Assembly (NCBI RefSeq): GCF_000427625.1
Contig: NZ_KE386569.1
Span: 2,167,754 to 2,231,753, forward strand
From: Methylobacter luteus IMV-B-3098
Lineage (GTDB): Bacteria > Pseudomonadota > Gammaproteobacteria > Methylococcales > Methylomonadaceae
Direction of reading: 5' to 3'
DNA length: 64,000 nt
Position numbers and translations under genes: made by a program. Below the pieces are notes generated by a model. The model ran no database searches. It was not told the DNA's origin and saw only the letters and a program-made list of their open reading frames with translations. Position 1 is the stretch's first letter; every line of letters starts with the position of its first letter. Shown in pieces: positions 30,241 through 40,196 of the stretch.

Positions 30241-30633
30241 TAACCTCCAAGGCGGATTAGCGGCCAGCGAATCCGCCATATTTAAAAGCCAGGCAGAACG
30301 GGCACACACCTCTCGCGCCCGCTCCGCATCAGCTTAACAGAATGGCCAAAACATCATTGGCCATCTTATCAAACAGAAACAACTCCGCTAACCCGGGCCC
30401 TAGGCACCCCATACCGACGCCCGGCGGTTTCCGCAAAGGATGACGGAAAGATACCCAAGGAGATGCCTATCACGGATGACGGATGAAGAGGATACGGATG
30501 CCTCCTCATCCACCTCATACCCCTGCATTTTTCATAAGAATGCAGCGGTATGGGCATTAAGACACTTAGCCGTCCCGGCTGTGCGTCTTTAACGCTGTAA
30601 CGAACCCAAGGTTTTATTTGTAACTGCAAACCT
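30241..30633. other. Gap between the prepilin and assembly genes
   Basis: About 390 bp with a second stem-loop (30342-30364) but no gene I can support. The minus-strand frame crossing it is a shadow. A promoter for the assembly operon may lie here, but I could not identify one. Confidence 0.35.
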
Positions 30634-32028
30634 ATGAAATTCCCCCTGTTTAAAAAACGCCCGGCCCACAGCGTGCTGTTCATCACCGAGGCTAAAACCT
30701 TTCGTGTCGACGTCGATAAGGCGGGCGTACTGATCAACGAAATGGCCACAATAAATGTTAACTGCCCGACGACGGCGAAGCTGGCCGACTGTTTCGGGCA
30801 GATCGCCGGCAATGGCAGACCGTTGGGCCGTAAGGTCTGGCTGCTGTATATGCGCCTGCCGATCGCCTTGCTGAGCATCCCCTCCATGCAGGTGGAGGGC
30901 GTTGATGAGGCCACACTGCTGCAGGCGTTGCAATTCGAACTGGAAGGGCTGACCGGCCAGTCCGCAATGGACATGCAACTGGCCTATCACCTGCTCAGCA
31001 ACAAGGATGAAATGAGCACATACTGGGTGAGCCAGATCAATCAGCTGCATTTCGAAGACATCCATAAAGCCGTAAAAAAAACCGGCAGCCAGCTGGGCGG
31101 CCTGCTGCACCCTGCCGCCATGCCGCAATCACTGGCCAACCCGGCGCATGAGGACTGGCTGAGAATGGAATGCTGGTCCAACCAGCTGGTCGCGTTGCGG
31201 CGCCATCCCGACAGCGGCCTTTCCATGCAGCTATTCTCTTTTGACTATCGCCACTGGCATACGCAACTGGAACAATGGCTGAACGAACAAGGCGCGGCCC
31301 CGCACACCGAAACCCTGCTGAACAATAAAATCGAGTTATTGCCTGAAACCGCTTATACGCTGCACTTAGGCAATGCCGAGCGGATACCGGAATGGCTGGC
31401 CTTATGGGCCGGCACGCTAGTCAAGAAAACGCCGCCCCCGGTCCCGATGCTGCGCTATCAGTCCAGGCTCAACAAGGATCTGTTGCTGATGGCTTCCGGC
31501 GGCTCCGTGGCCGTACTGATCTGTATAGGCCATTTAAGCTGGCATCTGTATCAAACCCGGCATTTCACCCAGGAGTCCGAAGCGCTGAAAAAGGTCGAAA
31601 CATCGATAACCGCCTTACGCAAATCCATGGGCGGCGATCGCGACAAGCGCGACAAGCTGAAAACAAAACTCGACAAGCTTAAGGCCGACTCGGACACGTT
31701 GCCGCAAATGATCAAGGCGCTGCAGCACCGCCCCTCGCGATTGTTGGCCGCCGTTGCCTCGGGCCGTCCCGAAAATCTGGTGCTGGAGGAAATTATCGCC
31801 GAAAACGATGACATAAAAATTCGCGGCATCAGTCTGGATGCCGTCTCAACCAACAAACTGGCCGGTTATCTGGAGCTGAAACTGGCGGATCTTGGCTGGG
31901 AAATCCTGGCGCCGACCAAAAAGAACATGAACCTGCTTGAAGACGGCGGCCCCTGGGAATTTGAAATCGCCCTGCGCGATAAAGGCATCGAAGGGTTTCA
32001 TCATGAGCCGGATAAAAAAACGAATTAA
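30634..32028 (+). CDS. PilM/PilN-type fusion (GspL-like) inner-membrane assembly protein
   Basis: A 464-residue protein. The first 285 residues lack a signal peptide and read as a degenerate actin-like PilM/GspL cytoplasmic domain (EATLLQALQFELEGLTGQSA near 90). One membrane helix follows (LLMASGGSVAVLICIGHLSW, near 290), then a coiled coil (EALKKVETSITALRKSM) and a periplasmic ferredoxin-like PilN domain. This bitopic layout is that of GspL or of a PilM-PilN fusion. It is followed 7 bp later by a PilO-like gene. It would couple the ATPase to the periplasmic part. Confidence 0.7.
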   Translation: MKFPLFKKRPAHSVLFITEAKTFRVDVDKAGVLINEMATINVNCPTTAKLADCFGQIAGNGRPLGRKVWLLYMRLPIALLSIPSMQVEGVDEATLLQALQFELEGLTGQSAMDMQLAYHLLSNKDEMSTYWVSQINQLHFEDIHKAVKKTGSQLGGLLHPAAMPQSLANPAHEDWLRMECWSNQLVALRRHPDSGLSMQLFSFDYRHWHTQLEQWLNEQGAAPHTETLLNNKIELLPETAYTLHLGNAERIPEWLALWAGTLVKKTPPPVPMLRYQSRLNKDLLLMASGGSVAVLICIGHLSWHLYQTRHFTQESEALKKVETSITALRKSMGGDRDKRDKLKTKLDKLKADSDTLPQMIKALQHRPSRLLAAVASGRPENLVLEEIIAENDDIKIRGISLDAVSTNKLAGYLELKLADLGWEILAPTKKNMNLLEDGGPWEFEIALRDKGIEGFHHEPDKKTN

Positions 32029-32035
32029 CGCCTGA

Positions 32036-32728
32036 ATGACTATGACACCCGAACAACAACGAGAGCAACAGCTTAAACGCATCCTGCCGGCGCTGGGCGT
32101 GCTGGTGGTTTATTTTGCGATTATCAGCGGCTTTATCACGGAAAAGTCCAAAAAAGCCGAGCAACAATATATGGAGATGTTCAGTAAGGGCATCAACGCG
32201 GATTCGATGCCGGGCATGGAACAGGAGAAAAAACGGCTGGAGGAAGAGGTCACCCAGCTTGAACAGGAAAGTAAAGCCCTCCATGCGGCACTGGCGGCTA
32301 AAAGCGGTTTTTTATCTCCCGAACGCTCGACCAATGACGCCATAGACCGCATTACCGTTATTTTCGATGACAACCATTTGCAGATACTTGAAGAGATTCC
32401 CAATGACCAGTCGGGCGAAAAAAATCTGTCCAAATCACTTCAAAGTACGCGGAACTGGCTCAAGGATCTTCTAACGCCGGAAGAAACCGTCGATCCTAAA
32501 GCTAAAGATTCCAAAGCTAAAAAGCCCGTTGCCCCTGACGAGAAAAATCCTAAAGGGATTGCCATAAATATCAGAAATATCCGTTTTTCCGGCACCTATC
32601 TGGATACTTACCAGGCTCTGGCGACACTGGCCGATAGCAATATTAAAGCGCTGCCGGTATCGCTGACGATGAAATCCTACGCCAAGGGCACCGGCAAACA
32701 GGAGTGGCTATTGAAATTGTGGCTGTAA
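32036..32728 (+). CDS. PilO/GspM-like inner-membrane protein
   Basis: A 230-residue protein with a short cytoplasmic start, one membrane helix (ILPALGVLVVYFAIISGFI, residues about 15-33), a periplasmic coiled coil (EQEKKRLEEEVTQLEQESKA) and a ferredoxin-like end (IRFSGTYLDTYQALATLADS). This is the PilO/GspM/MshJ plan, the usual partner of PilN/GspL. Lys/Asp/Pro-rich linker near 150-170. Confidence 0.7.
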   Translation: MTMTPEQQREQQLKRILPALGVLVVYFAIISGFITEKSKKAEQQYMEMFSKGINADSMPGMEQEKKRLEEEVTQLEQESKALHAALAAKSGFLSPERSTNDAIDRITVIFDDNHLQILEEIPNDQSGEKNLSKSLQSTRNWLKDLLTPEETVDPKAKDSKAKKPVAPDEKNPKGIAINIRNIRFSGTYLDTYQALATLADSNIKALPVSLTMKSYAKGTGKQEWLLKLWL

Positions 32729-32897
32729 GCTGTATCGGATATGCGTTTTATGAACACCTGCGGGGGCAGGTTCACTCGCTCATGGCGGGTATTAAAACAA
32801 GCGCTTCAGGCGGGCTCCCTGGCTGTACAACTAAATAATAAGCAGACGTAGAGAATGCCAGAGCGCTCTCCACGCGATAAAAAATAACTATAAAAAC

Positions 32898-34685
32898 ATG
32901 AGACAAAAATCCTCAGAGCTTGAACGGCCTGCTTCCGGGCAAGGAAGCACAGAGCGCCAGCCTGTCAGCGGCTGGCGTGCGACCGTGTTTGTCGAAGACG
33001 GCGCCACGGTCAGTCATGCCGATGTCAAGGACGCATCCGAAAGCGGCGCCGGTCTGATTTTTGCGGGCCACGCCGGCCAGATCGATGATAACCAGACCAT
33101 CACGGTCAGCATCGAGGCACAACACCGGCGTTTTACACGCAAGGCCAGGGTGTGCCGGGTGCAGGCCGAAGGCGATGAACTGCAAGTGGCCGTCGAATAC
33201 ATCGATCACGTCGGCCTCGATCCCCGGACACACCAGCTCGATATCGGCCTGGCGCGCATCGATCCGGCCTGTGCGCTGAAGCTGCCCGCCAATATTGCGC
33301 TGCGGCAAAAAGCCCTGCCCTTTATCGAGCTGGACGGCGCCATGCATGTAGTTTGCCAGGATATTGAAAACCCGGCGCTGGCCAACCTGCTGGAACGGCT
33401 GCTAAAAATGCCCGTCCAGTTATGGGCCGGCGATGAGGCTTTGCTGGATAAAAAACTCAAGCAGGTCTACGGCGATAACCGCCATCAGGCTCAGGCATCG
33501 CCTAAGAGCACCGAGGTCAGTTCCAACGCCGTCAGCACCGGCGACGAGCTGCTTTACGCCGCCTACATGCGCCAGGCTTCCGATATCCATATCGATCCGG
33601 GTTTTAACGGCGCGACCATCCGCTTCCGCGTCGACGGCCAGCTGGAGCAGTACAGCCATATCAATGCCAACATTTACACCGAACTGGTCAGCCGCCTGAA
33701 AGTCATGGCCTATCTGGATATCGCCGAAAAACGCCAACCCCAGGACGGCCGCTTCTCGCATCAGTTCGTGTCCGGCGGACGGCGCATCGACGTGCGCGTG
33801 GCGACCTTGCCGACCAAATACGGCGAACGCGTCACGATGCGTCTTCTGGCCGTACAGACCGACTCGCTGACGCTGGAGCATCTGGGTTTCGATCCGGACC
33901 ACAGAAACAGGATCGAAGGCTTTCTGCGCCGCATCCAGGGCATGATGATCATGACCGGGCCGACCGGCAGCGGCAAAACCACGACGCTGTACGCAGCCAT
34001 CCGCATGCTGCTGGAGGAGCGGCACGTCAACATCATCACCATTGAGGACCCGATCGAATACGAAATCGGCGGCGTCGCGCAGGTCGAGGTGGATGCCGCC
34101 GACAAGGTGAGTTTCGCCAAAGCCCTGCGCAGCGTGCTGCGTCATGACCCCGATGTGATCATGGTCGGCGAGATCAGAGACAAGGAAACCGCCGATATCG
34201 CCATTAAAGCGGCGCTGACAGGGCACATGGTGCTGGGCACGCTGCATACCAACTCGGCCGCGGCGACCGTCACGCGTCTAACCGACATGGGCGTCGAGCC
34301 GTATCTGGTCGCGGCCGCGCTGCGGCTTGCCGTGGCCCAGCGTCTGCTCAGGCGCTTGTGCAAATACTGCCGCATCCCCAGGCCAATGACGGAGCTGGAA
34401 GCCGTATCGATCAGTCATCCGGAACTGGCCGGCCGGATTATCCATGACCCGTCCGGCTGCATTTATTGCGGAGGCAAAGGCTATGCGGGCCGTATCGGGC
34501 TTTACGAATTGCTGGAATTGCGCGAAGACTGGGCGCGCGCCGTTGCCGAAGGCGAAGGCGAAGCCGAGCTGGTGGTAAAAATGCGCGCGTCCGGCATCAA
34601 GAGCCTGCTGGACGATGCGGTATCCAAATTGATCGCCGGCGTCACGTCGGTCTACGAAGTCGTCCAGATCGCCTCGTCGTGGTAA
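32898..34685 (+). CDS. Secretion/pilus assembly ATPase with PilZ-like N-terminal domain
   Basis: A 595-residue GspE/PilB-type hexameric ATPase. The motor has Walker A GPTGSGKTT near residue 353, Asp and His boxes, Walker B DPDVIMVGEIRD near 416 and the zinc tetracysteine (CKYCR near 487, CIYCGG near 520), then GRIGLYELL. Residues about 25-110 are not the usual MshEN/GspE-N start. They resemble a PilZ domain, with DASESGAGLIF fitting the D/N-x-S-x-x-G motif, but a clear RxxxR is missing. Cyclic-di-GMP binding is therefore only possible. It powers assembly of the three prepilins. Confidence 0.88.
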   Translation: MRQKSSELERPASGQGSTERQPVSGWRATVFVEDGATVSHADVKDASESGAGLIFAGHAGQIDDNQTITVSIEAQHRRFTRKARVCRVQAEGDELQVAVEYIDHVGLDPRTHQLDIGLARIDPACALKLPANIALRQKALPFIELDGAMHVVCQDIENPALANLLERLLKMPVQLWAGDEALLDKKLKQVYGDNRHQAQASPKSTEVSSNAVSTGDELLYAAYMRQASDIHIDPGFNGATIRFRVDGQLEQYSHINANIYTELVSRLKVMAYLDIAEKRQPQDGRFSHQFVSGGRRIDVRVATLPTKYGERVTMRLLAVQTDSLTLEHLGFDPDHRNRIEGFLRRIQGMMIMTGPTGSGKTTTLYAAIRMLLEERHVNIITIEDPIEYEIGGVAQVEVDAADKVSFAKALRSVLRHDPDVIMVGEIRDKETADIAIKAALTGHMVLGTLHTNSAAATVTRLTDMGVEPYLVAAALRLAVAQRLLRRLCKYCRIPRPMTELEAVSISHPELAGRIIHDPSGCIYCGGKGYAGRIGLYELLELREDWARAVAEGEGEAELVVKMRASGIKSLLDDAVSKLIAGVTSVYEVVQIASSW

Positions 34686-34734
34686 AGCCAATGATTGAAA
34701 ACTTATGCCTGTTTAACAATCCGGCGGTCCGCTA

Positions 34735-35955
34735 ATGCCTGTATTCACCTATCTCGCCCGCGACCGCAGCGGCCAGCAACGCACTGACGCCATCGAAAGC
34801 GCGACCCGCGAATCGGCGATTCTGGCATTGCGCGAGCAGGGCCTGCTGCCGCTTAAAATCGAAGAGCTTAAAAAAGACGGCGGCGCCGTCAAATCCTTCA
34901 GCCTGAACCCGTTTGCTTACCGCGCGTTCAATGCATCCGACATCGAACATGAATTTCATCAGATCGCGGTCATGTTGCGCAGCGGCATCAGCCTGCTCGA
35001 TGCCTTGAGCCTGACCCAAAAGTTTTGCCGGCCCGGCGCGCGCGCCACCTGGGAAAGGCTGGCGAAACGCATCCAGCAGGGCAGCTCTTTCAAGGATGCC
35101 TTGTCCGAACACAAAGCCTTCAGCGAATTCACGATCCAGTTGATCCACGTCGGCGAACAGACCGGCCATCTGAGCACAGTCCTGGACGAGGCGGCCAAGG
35201 AAGTCAAATCCAGCCGCAAACTCAAAAAGCAGATCGTCACGGCCCTGCGCTATCCGGCCTTCACCATGCTGTTCGCGATCGGCCTGGTGATCTTCATGCT
35301 GACCAGCATCATTCCCGAGATTAAAAAACTGCTGCAAATCATGGGCAAGCCAATGCCGCCGGTGACGCAGGCGCTGATTAACACCTCCGACTGGGTGCTG
35401 GCCAATGGCCTGACCATTGCCGTTCTCGCAATCGCCTCGATAGTCGTTTTTATTGTCCTTTATAACTTGCCGTCCAGCCGCTGGCTGATAGACAAATGGG
35501 CGCTGAAACTGCCGATCTTCGGCTATGTCCTGCGCCTGTCCGGCACGGTGCTGTTCTCACGGGCCATGGGCCTGTTGCTGCGCAGCGGCGTGGTCATGGT
35601 CGACGCCCTGGAGACGATGGAAAAACTGCATGTCAACAAATACATGGCCAGCCGCATCGCCTTTGCGCGCAGCCGCGTTCTGCAAGGCTCGTCGCTGGCC
35701 GATCCGTTGGAAACCGGGTCCGGCTATATGCCCCTGTTACTGCAAATGACGCGCATCGGCGAAAATTCCGGCATGCTCGACGATATCCTGTTTGAAATGA
35801 CCGAATACCACGATGAACTGCTGCAACAGGCCATCGCCACGCTGACCGGCATGATCGCGCCGCTCATGACCATTTTTGTCGGCGCTCTCGTCGGCTTTGT
35901 TTATGCCGCTTTCTTAGTGGCCATGTTTTCCGCTGCGGGAGGAAGCCCTTCATGA
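34735..35955 (+). CDS. PilC/GspF-type inner-membrane platform protein
   Basis: A 406-residue platform protein with two GspF repeats. The first cytoplasmic domain has FHQIAVMLRSGISLLDALSL and LIHVGEQTGHLSTVLDEAA. The second repeats it with SRAMGLLLRSGVVMVDALET and MTRIGENSGMLDDILFEMTE. Membrane helices are at about 175-200, 220-250 and 375-400. Standard length. It starts 49 bp after the ATPase gene and overlaps the next gene by ATGA. Confidence 0.93.
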   Translation: MPVFTYLARDRSGQQRTDAIESATRESAILALREQGLLPLKIEELKKDGGAVKSFSLNPFAYRAFNASDIEHEFHQIAVMLRSGISLLDALSLTQKFCRPGARATWERLAKRIQQGSSFKDALSEHKAFSEFTIQLIHVGEQTGHLSTVLDEAAKEVKSSRKLKKQIVTALRYPAFTMLFAIGLVIFMLTSIIPEIKKLLQIMGKPMPPVTQALINTSDWVLANGLTIAVLAIASIVVFIVLYNLPSSRWLIDKWALKLPIFGYVLRLSGTVLFSRAMGLLLRSGVVMVDALETMEKLHVNKYMASRIAFARSRVLQGSSLADPLETGSGYMPLLLQMTRIGENSGMLDDILFEMTEYHDELLQQAIATLTGMIAPLMTIFVGALVGFVYAAFLVAMFSAAGGSPS

Positions 35956-36488
35956 AGATGCAATCGCTTAAACGGGCGGCGCTATGGCTGTTGTTTTGCC
36001 CTTCCCTGTCTGTCGGGCAAGACAACGCTGCGCCAGGCCTGGCGGCAGACGACCTGTCCGACCCGACTGCCATCAACAGTCAAATCGAGCAACGGTTGCG
36101 GCGGTCGCAGGAGCCTGCCGATCAGCACGAGCCGGTCAAGAAAAACAAACTAAAGGATGAGCTGCAGGACCCGACCCGTATGAACGAAAACTTCAGGGAT
36201 GCGTTAAAACACGTTACCAGCCGTTCCGCTGTAGCGGGCAGCGAAACCACCGTTTCCGCCGCCCCCAACCTGCCCGACATCTCGCTGGCCGCCAGCGCCT
36301 GCAACATGCACAAGGGCAAGAACCACGCCATGCTGCGCATTAACGGCAAGACCGAGATGGTGAGCGTCAACGACAGGATTACCTATATCGAGAAAAATCA
36401 ACTGATAGAAATCCACGTCTTGGAAATACAAAAAGATCATGTGCAGGTAAGGATCACCCCGAGCAACGAGACCATTATTTTACGCTGA
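35952..36488 (+). CDS. PilP/GspC/MshK-like periplasmic protein
   Basis: A 178-residue protein with a signal peptide (ALWLLFCPSLSVG), a long charged linker and a C-terminal beta domain of about 60 residues (HAMLRINGKTEMVSVNDRIT through RITPSNETIILR). That end looks like the homology region of GspC/PilP, which touches the secretin's N0 domain. Its position between the platform gene (4-bp overlap) and the secretin gene supports this. Sequence identity to named families is not obvious by eye. Confidence 0.65.
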   Translation: MKMQSLKRAALWLLFCPSLSVGQDNAAPGLAADDLSDPTAINSQIEQRLRRSQEPADQHEPVKKNKLKDELQDPTRMNENFRDALKHVTSRSAVAGSETTVSAAPNLPDISLAASACNMHKGKNHAMLRINGKTEMVSVNDRITYIEKNQLIEIHVLEIQKDHVQVRITPSNETIILR

Positions 36489-36516
36489 TGACGATTTGCA
36501 GCATGAGAGCGACCTG

Positions 36517-38934
36517 ATGCCGAAATCCTCACGACTGCAACGCCAGAATTCATTATTTATGCCTAAGTTTTTTTCAAAATCCCGTTTTACCGCCGCCGTG
36601 CTGGCCTTATCGTTGCTGCAGCCCGCTTTGCCGACAGTTGCGCACGCCAGCCCCGGGCAGGTTATTGAACAGATCGAATTCCGCGACATTACCGTAGGCG
36701 ACGCCCTGCGCATCCTGTCGGAGCAATCCGACCTGAATATCATCGCCTCCAGGGAAGCCGCCGATATACACGTCACCATGTTCCTGCGCCGCGTGACGTC
36801 CATGGAAGTGATCGAAGCCATCGCCAAAACCTACAACCTCTGGTATCAGCGCGACTGGAACTCCAATATCGTGCGCATTTACACGGTCAAGGAATATCGC
36901 CTGGAACAGGTCGAATTCAAAAAGGAGGAAACGGAAATCTTCACGATGAAGAACGCCAAGAATGCGCTGGATCTGGCCGAGACCATAAAGAACCTGTTTT
37001 CGGAACGCGTCACGTTGAGTTATGGAAAAAACGAGAAGGAACTCATGACGGATCTGTCCCAGCGCTTCCAGCGCTTTAACATGATCGATGGCCGCTCGAC
37101 CCTGACTTCGGCCCGAGGCGGCTCTGGCGGTGGCGGCGGCACTGGAAGCGGCAATAACTCGACCAGTATCAATGCCGGCAGCGGCGGTTTCTCAGGTAAC
37201 CGGGTAGGCGTTTCTGTCGAGGGGCAGGAACACAGTAACAGACAGATTGAAATGGACGAGCAGCTGCGGGTCAGCACCGAGATTTTGCGCAAATTCGCCA
37301 ATGAATCCAAAGACGGCGTACAGGGTCTGATAACTGGAGATGCGGCTCAGAGCAGCGGACTGCTGGATCAGACCATCCGCCACCAGGCGCCGATTTATGT
37401 CGGCGTGATCAAGCACCAGAACCGGGTGCTGGTCCGTACCCGCGACCAGGATGCGATGAATGAAATCCGCCAGCTGTACAAGAAACTGGACACCGAAAGC
37501 TCGATGCTGCTGATGGAGGTCAAAGTCCTGTCCATCGATTTATCGGACGGCTACAACTCGCTGTTCGATTTCAAGCTCAAAACCAATGACGCCAATTTGT
37601 CCACGCTGGATGCCGTCAACAGCATCGGGGCTCAGGAGATTTTCGATACCGGTTTGAGAGCCGCATCGGCGGCTTTCGATCCGTCCCTGCTGGCTACCGT
37701 GGTCAGCAATAATTTCGAGGCTCGTCTGCAATTGCTGGAACGGGAGGGCCGGGTCACGGAACTGGCCACGCCCATGCTGATGACCACCAATCAGGAAGTC
37801 AGCCGCGTATTTGTCGGCGAGGAAAGGCCCATCATCAGCGGCTATTCAGCATCGTCCACAGTGGCCGGCGGCGTCGGGCTCGGCACGGGAACCGTCGTGC
37901 AACAGCCGATTCTGGTCCCTGAAACCGACTTGCGCGCCATTGGCACTACCCTGCTGCTGACGCCCAACATCAATTCGGACAGGACAGTCGGCATCCAGAT
38001 CCTGGTCGAGCAATCCACCCTGTCGGCCGGCAAAGGCACGATTCCGGTGCAAATCGGCGATAAGCTTCAGGATGCCAATATCGACCTGGTGCAGGAGCGC
38101 ACGTTCAGCGGCACGATCGTCGCCAGGGATTCGACCGCGGTCGCCGTCGGCGGCCTGATCCAGGAAGCGGCCAGCAGTAGCGAGAAAAAAGTGCCCATAC
38201 TCGGCGACATCCCGGTGCTGGGCTTCTTTTTCCGGGAAGACGGCCAGTCGCGCACGCGCCGGGAACTGGTCATCATCATCAAGCCGCATATCATGGAAAC
38301 GCCTACCGAAGCGGCTGGCGTCAGCCACGAGGTGCTTGAGGAAAACAGCATTCATCCGAATGCGCTGGATGCCGGCACACTAGACATCTACTCCAACCCG
38401 GACAGGCGCCATAAAGGCTATGTGCTGGATCAGCCGTACAAGGAATACAGCAAACAGGATACCTTCGATAAATACCGTGGCCGCGGCGATTCCAGGGACT
38501 TTCCGGCAAACCGCAGGGCGGCAACGGCAGCGGCGGCGGCACCCTCGCCTGCCCAGCAGATTTATGTGGACCTGACCCGCTATGCATCGGAAGCCATCCG
38601 GCTGCCGCCCGAGCAGCGCAGGATCGATCCCAGGATCACGCCGGTCAGACTGAGCGAATTCGTGCCGGTCGACCTGACCTACGACTCCAGGATCAAGGCC
38701 CTGCCGATTGCCGGCTGGCGCCAGGGAGGGATTTATGTCACGGCCGTGGAACTGCACAATGTCTCGAATGATCGGGTGACGGTCGATTACCGCCACCTGA
38801 AAGGCCGCTGGCTGGCTTCCACGATCGAAAACGAAACGCTGGCCGGACAAAGTGACCAGAGCCATGCGACGACCTATCTTTACCTGATTTCCTCCCAGCC
38901 GTTCGAGGAAATTGTGACCCGTGCGGCTCACTAG
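36517..38934 (+). CDS. Secretin (PilQ/MshL/GspD-like) with DUF3438-like C-terminal module
   Basis: An outer-membrane secretin of about 805 residues. A signal peptide (VLALSLLQPALPTVAHA) is followed by an N0/STN-type domain (GQVIEQIEFRDITVGDALRI), N-domains with a Gly/Ser/Asn-rich linker near 195-225, and the secretin core (ELATPMLMTTNQEVSRVFVG near 413; VPILGDIPVLGFFFR near 558). The chain does not stop there. A 200-residue tail includes KALPIAGWRQGGIYVTAVEL and TTYLYLISSQPFEEIV, which resemble DUF3438/TraK-like proteins of integrating conjugative elements. Start sites at 36496, 36517 and 36559 are possible. GAGAG before 36517 favours that one. Confidence 0.88.
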   Translation: MPKSSRLQRQNSLFMPKFFSKSRFTAAVLALSLLQPALPTVAHASPGQVIEQIEFRDITVGDALRILSEQSDLNIIASREAADIHVTMFLRRVTSMEVIEAIAKTYNLWYQRDWNSNIVRIYTVKEYRLEQVEFKKEETEIFTMKNAKNALDLAETIKNLFSERVTLSYGKNEKELMTDLSQRFQRFNMIDGRSTLTSARGGSGGGGGTGSGNNSTSINAGSGGFSGNRVGVSVEGQEHSNRQIEMDEQLRVSTEILRKFANESKDGVQGLITGDAAQSSGLLDQTIRHQAPIYVGVIKHQNRVLVRTRDQDAMNEIRQLYKKLDTESSMLLMEVKVLSIDLSDGYNSLFDFKLKTNDANLSTLDAVNSIGAQEIFDTGLRAASAAFDPSLLATVVSNNFEARLQLLEREGRVTELATPMLMTTNQEVSRVFVGEERPIISGYSASSTVAGGVGLGTGTVVQQPILVPETDLRAIGTTLLLTPNINSDRTVGIQILVEQSTLSAGKGTIPVQIGDKLQDANIDLVQERTFSGTIVARDSTAVAVGGLIQEAASSSEKKVPILGDIPVLGFFFREDGQSRTRRELVIIIKPHIMETPTEAAGVSHEVLEENSIHPNALDAGTLDIYSNPDRRHKGYVLDQPYKEYSKQDTFDKYRGRGDSRDFPANRRAATAAAAAPSPAQQIYVDLTRYASEAIRLPPEQRRIDPRITPVRLSEFVPVDLTYDSRIKALPIAGWRQGGIYVTAVELHNVSNDRVTVDYRHLKGRWLASTIENETLAGQSDQSHATTYLYLISSQPFEEIVTRAAH

Positions 38935-38959
38935 ATGCACCGGCAACTCAAGGGAAATC

Positions 38960-40123
38960 ATGGTTAAGAAATGCAACTTGACAGGGATGGCTCCATTACT
39001 CGTCTGCTGTCCTTTGGCGGCGCAGGCAATGGGCATCGCATCAAACGCCGCGCCGGACATGAAAATGCATGTGTTTGAAGCCCCTGCCTACGAGCCGCCG
39101 CTGACCGACAGGCGCGAAAACGACGGCGGCCGCAACGGGCCGATGCACATGGTCATCTTTACCGAACCGCCCTCCGGCGGGCCTGCAACGACCGAGCGCG
39201 GCCAGACCATCGGCCTGGCCACCGACCGCCCGGCCGTCGTCGAAAACGATCAGGAACCGGAGCCTGCACCGGAATTCCAGATGGACTATTACCTTCAAGG
39301 CGGCTACCGGCAGGACGATCTGGACTGGACCATCGCCGCGCCGACAGGCTCGCCCGATGTCCTGTCCGAACTGCAATGGCAGGACGTGGAAAGCGCCATG
39401 GTTGAAACCGGCATCGATATCACCTATGCCGGTCACTGGCATGCGGAAGGCAAGTTCGCTTACGGCGAGATTGTCGAGGGCCGCAATCAGGATTCCGATT
39501 ACCTGCTGGACAATCGCCAGGGCGAATTCTCGCGCTCCAACAACGTGAACGACGACGGCGCAACGATCGAAGTCTCAGGCGCGCTCGGCTATCACTTCGA
39601 CATCGCCGGCAAGCGCTCTGCACCCCGCCTGCGCCTGACGCCCAAAATCGGCTACGCCTTTCACACCCAGCAGTTCAATACGACCAACGGCTTTCAGACC
39701 ATACCGGCACTGGGCCATTTCGGCGGGTTGGACAGCACTTACGAGGCGACCTTCTTCGGGCCCTGGGGCGGGCTGGAAACACAACTGTTCCTGACCGACC
39801 GCCTCTCCCTGCAGGGATCGGTCGAGTATCACTGGGTGGATTACGAAGGCACCGGCAACTGGAACCTGCGCGACGATTTCCAGCATCCCAAAAGTTTTGC
39901 GCACGAGGCGGAAGGCGAAGGCATTGTCGCCTCGGCAGGCGGCCGCTACCGCATCAACCCGGCCTGGGGGATAAGCCTGTCGGCCGACTATCAGAAATGG
40001 AAAGCCAACAACGGGGGCATCGACACGACCTATTTTTCCGATGGTTATGTCGGCGAAACCCGGTTCAACGGCGTGAACTGGGACTCCTACGGCTTCAATC
40101 TGGGCATGGACTACAGGTTTTAA
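38960..40123 (+). CDS. Outer-membrane beta-barrel protein, unknown
   Basis: A 387-residue protein. Start MVKKCNLTGMAPLLVCCPLA with AAGGGAA upstream, signal peptide ending AQA or QAMG. A Pro/Glu-rich spacer (to residue about 110) leads into repeated amphipathic strands with aromatic girdles (YYLQGGYRQDDLDWTI, WHAEGKFAYGEIVEG, LSADYQKWKANNGG). The final residues GMDYRF end in Phe, the classic barrel-assembly signal. It follows the secretin by 25 bp, so it may be an accessory barrel of the same machine. Confidence 0.65.
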   Translation: MVKKCNLTGMAPLLVCCPLAAQAMGIASNAAPDMKMHVFEAPAYEPPLTDRRENDGGRNGPMHMVIFTEPPSGGPATTERGQTIGLATDRPAVVENDQEPEPAPEFQMDYYLQGGYRQDDLDWTIAAPTGSPDVLSELQWQDVESAMVETGIDITYAGHWHAEGKFAYGEIVEGRNQDSDYLLDNRQGEFSRSNNVNDDGATIEVSGALGYHFDIAGKRSAPRLRLTPKIGYAFHTQQFNTTNGFQTIPALGHFGGLDSTYEATFFGPWGGLETQLFLTDRLSLQGSVEYHWVDYEGTGNWNLRDDFQHPKSFAHEAEGEGIVASAGGRYRINPAWGISLSADYQKWKANNGGIDTTYFSDGYVGETRFNGVNWDSYGFNLGMDYRF

Positions 40124-40196
40124 CATCGTAAAGCGGGCAGACCGCCTGGCGCGGATATTTCATGACAGCAACCGACAACCGGATACTCAACGGCTT

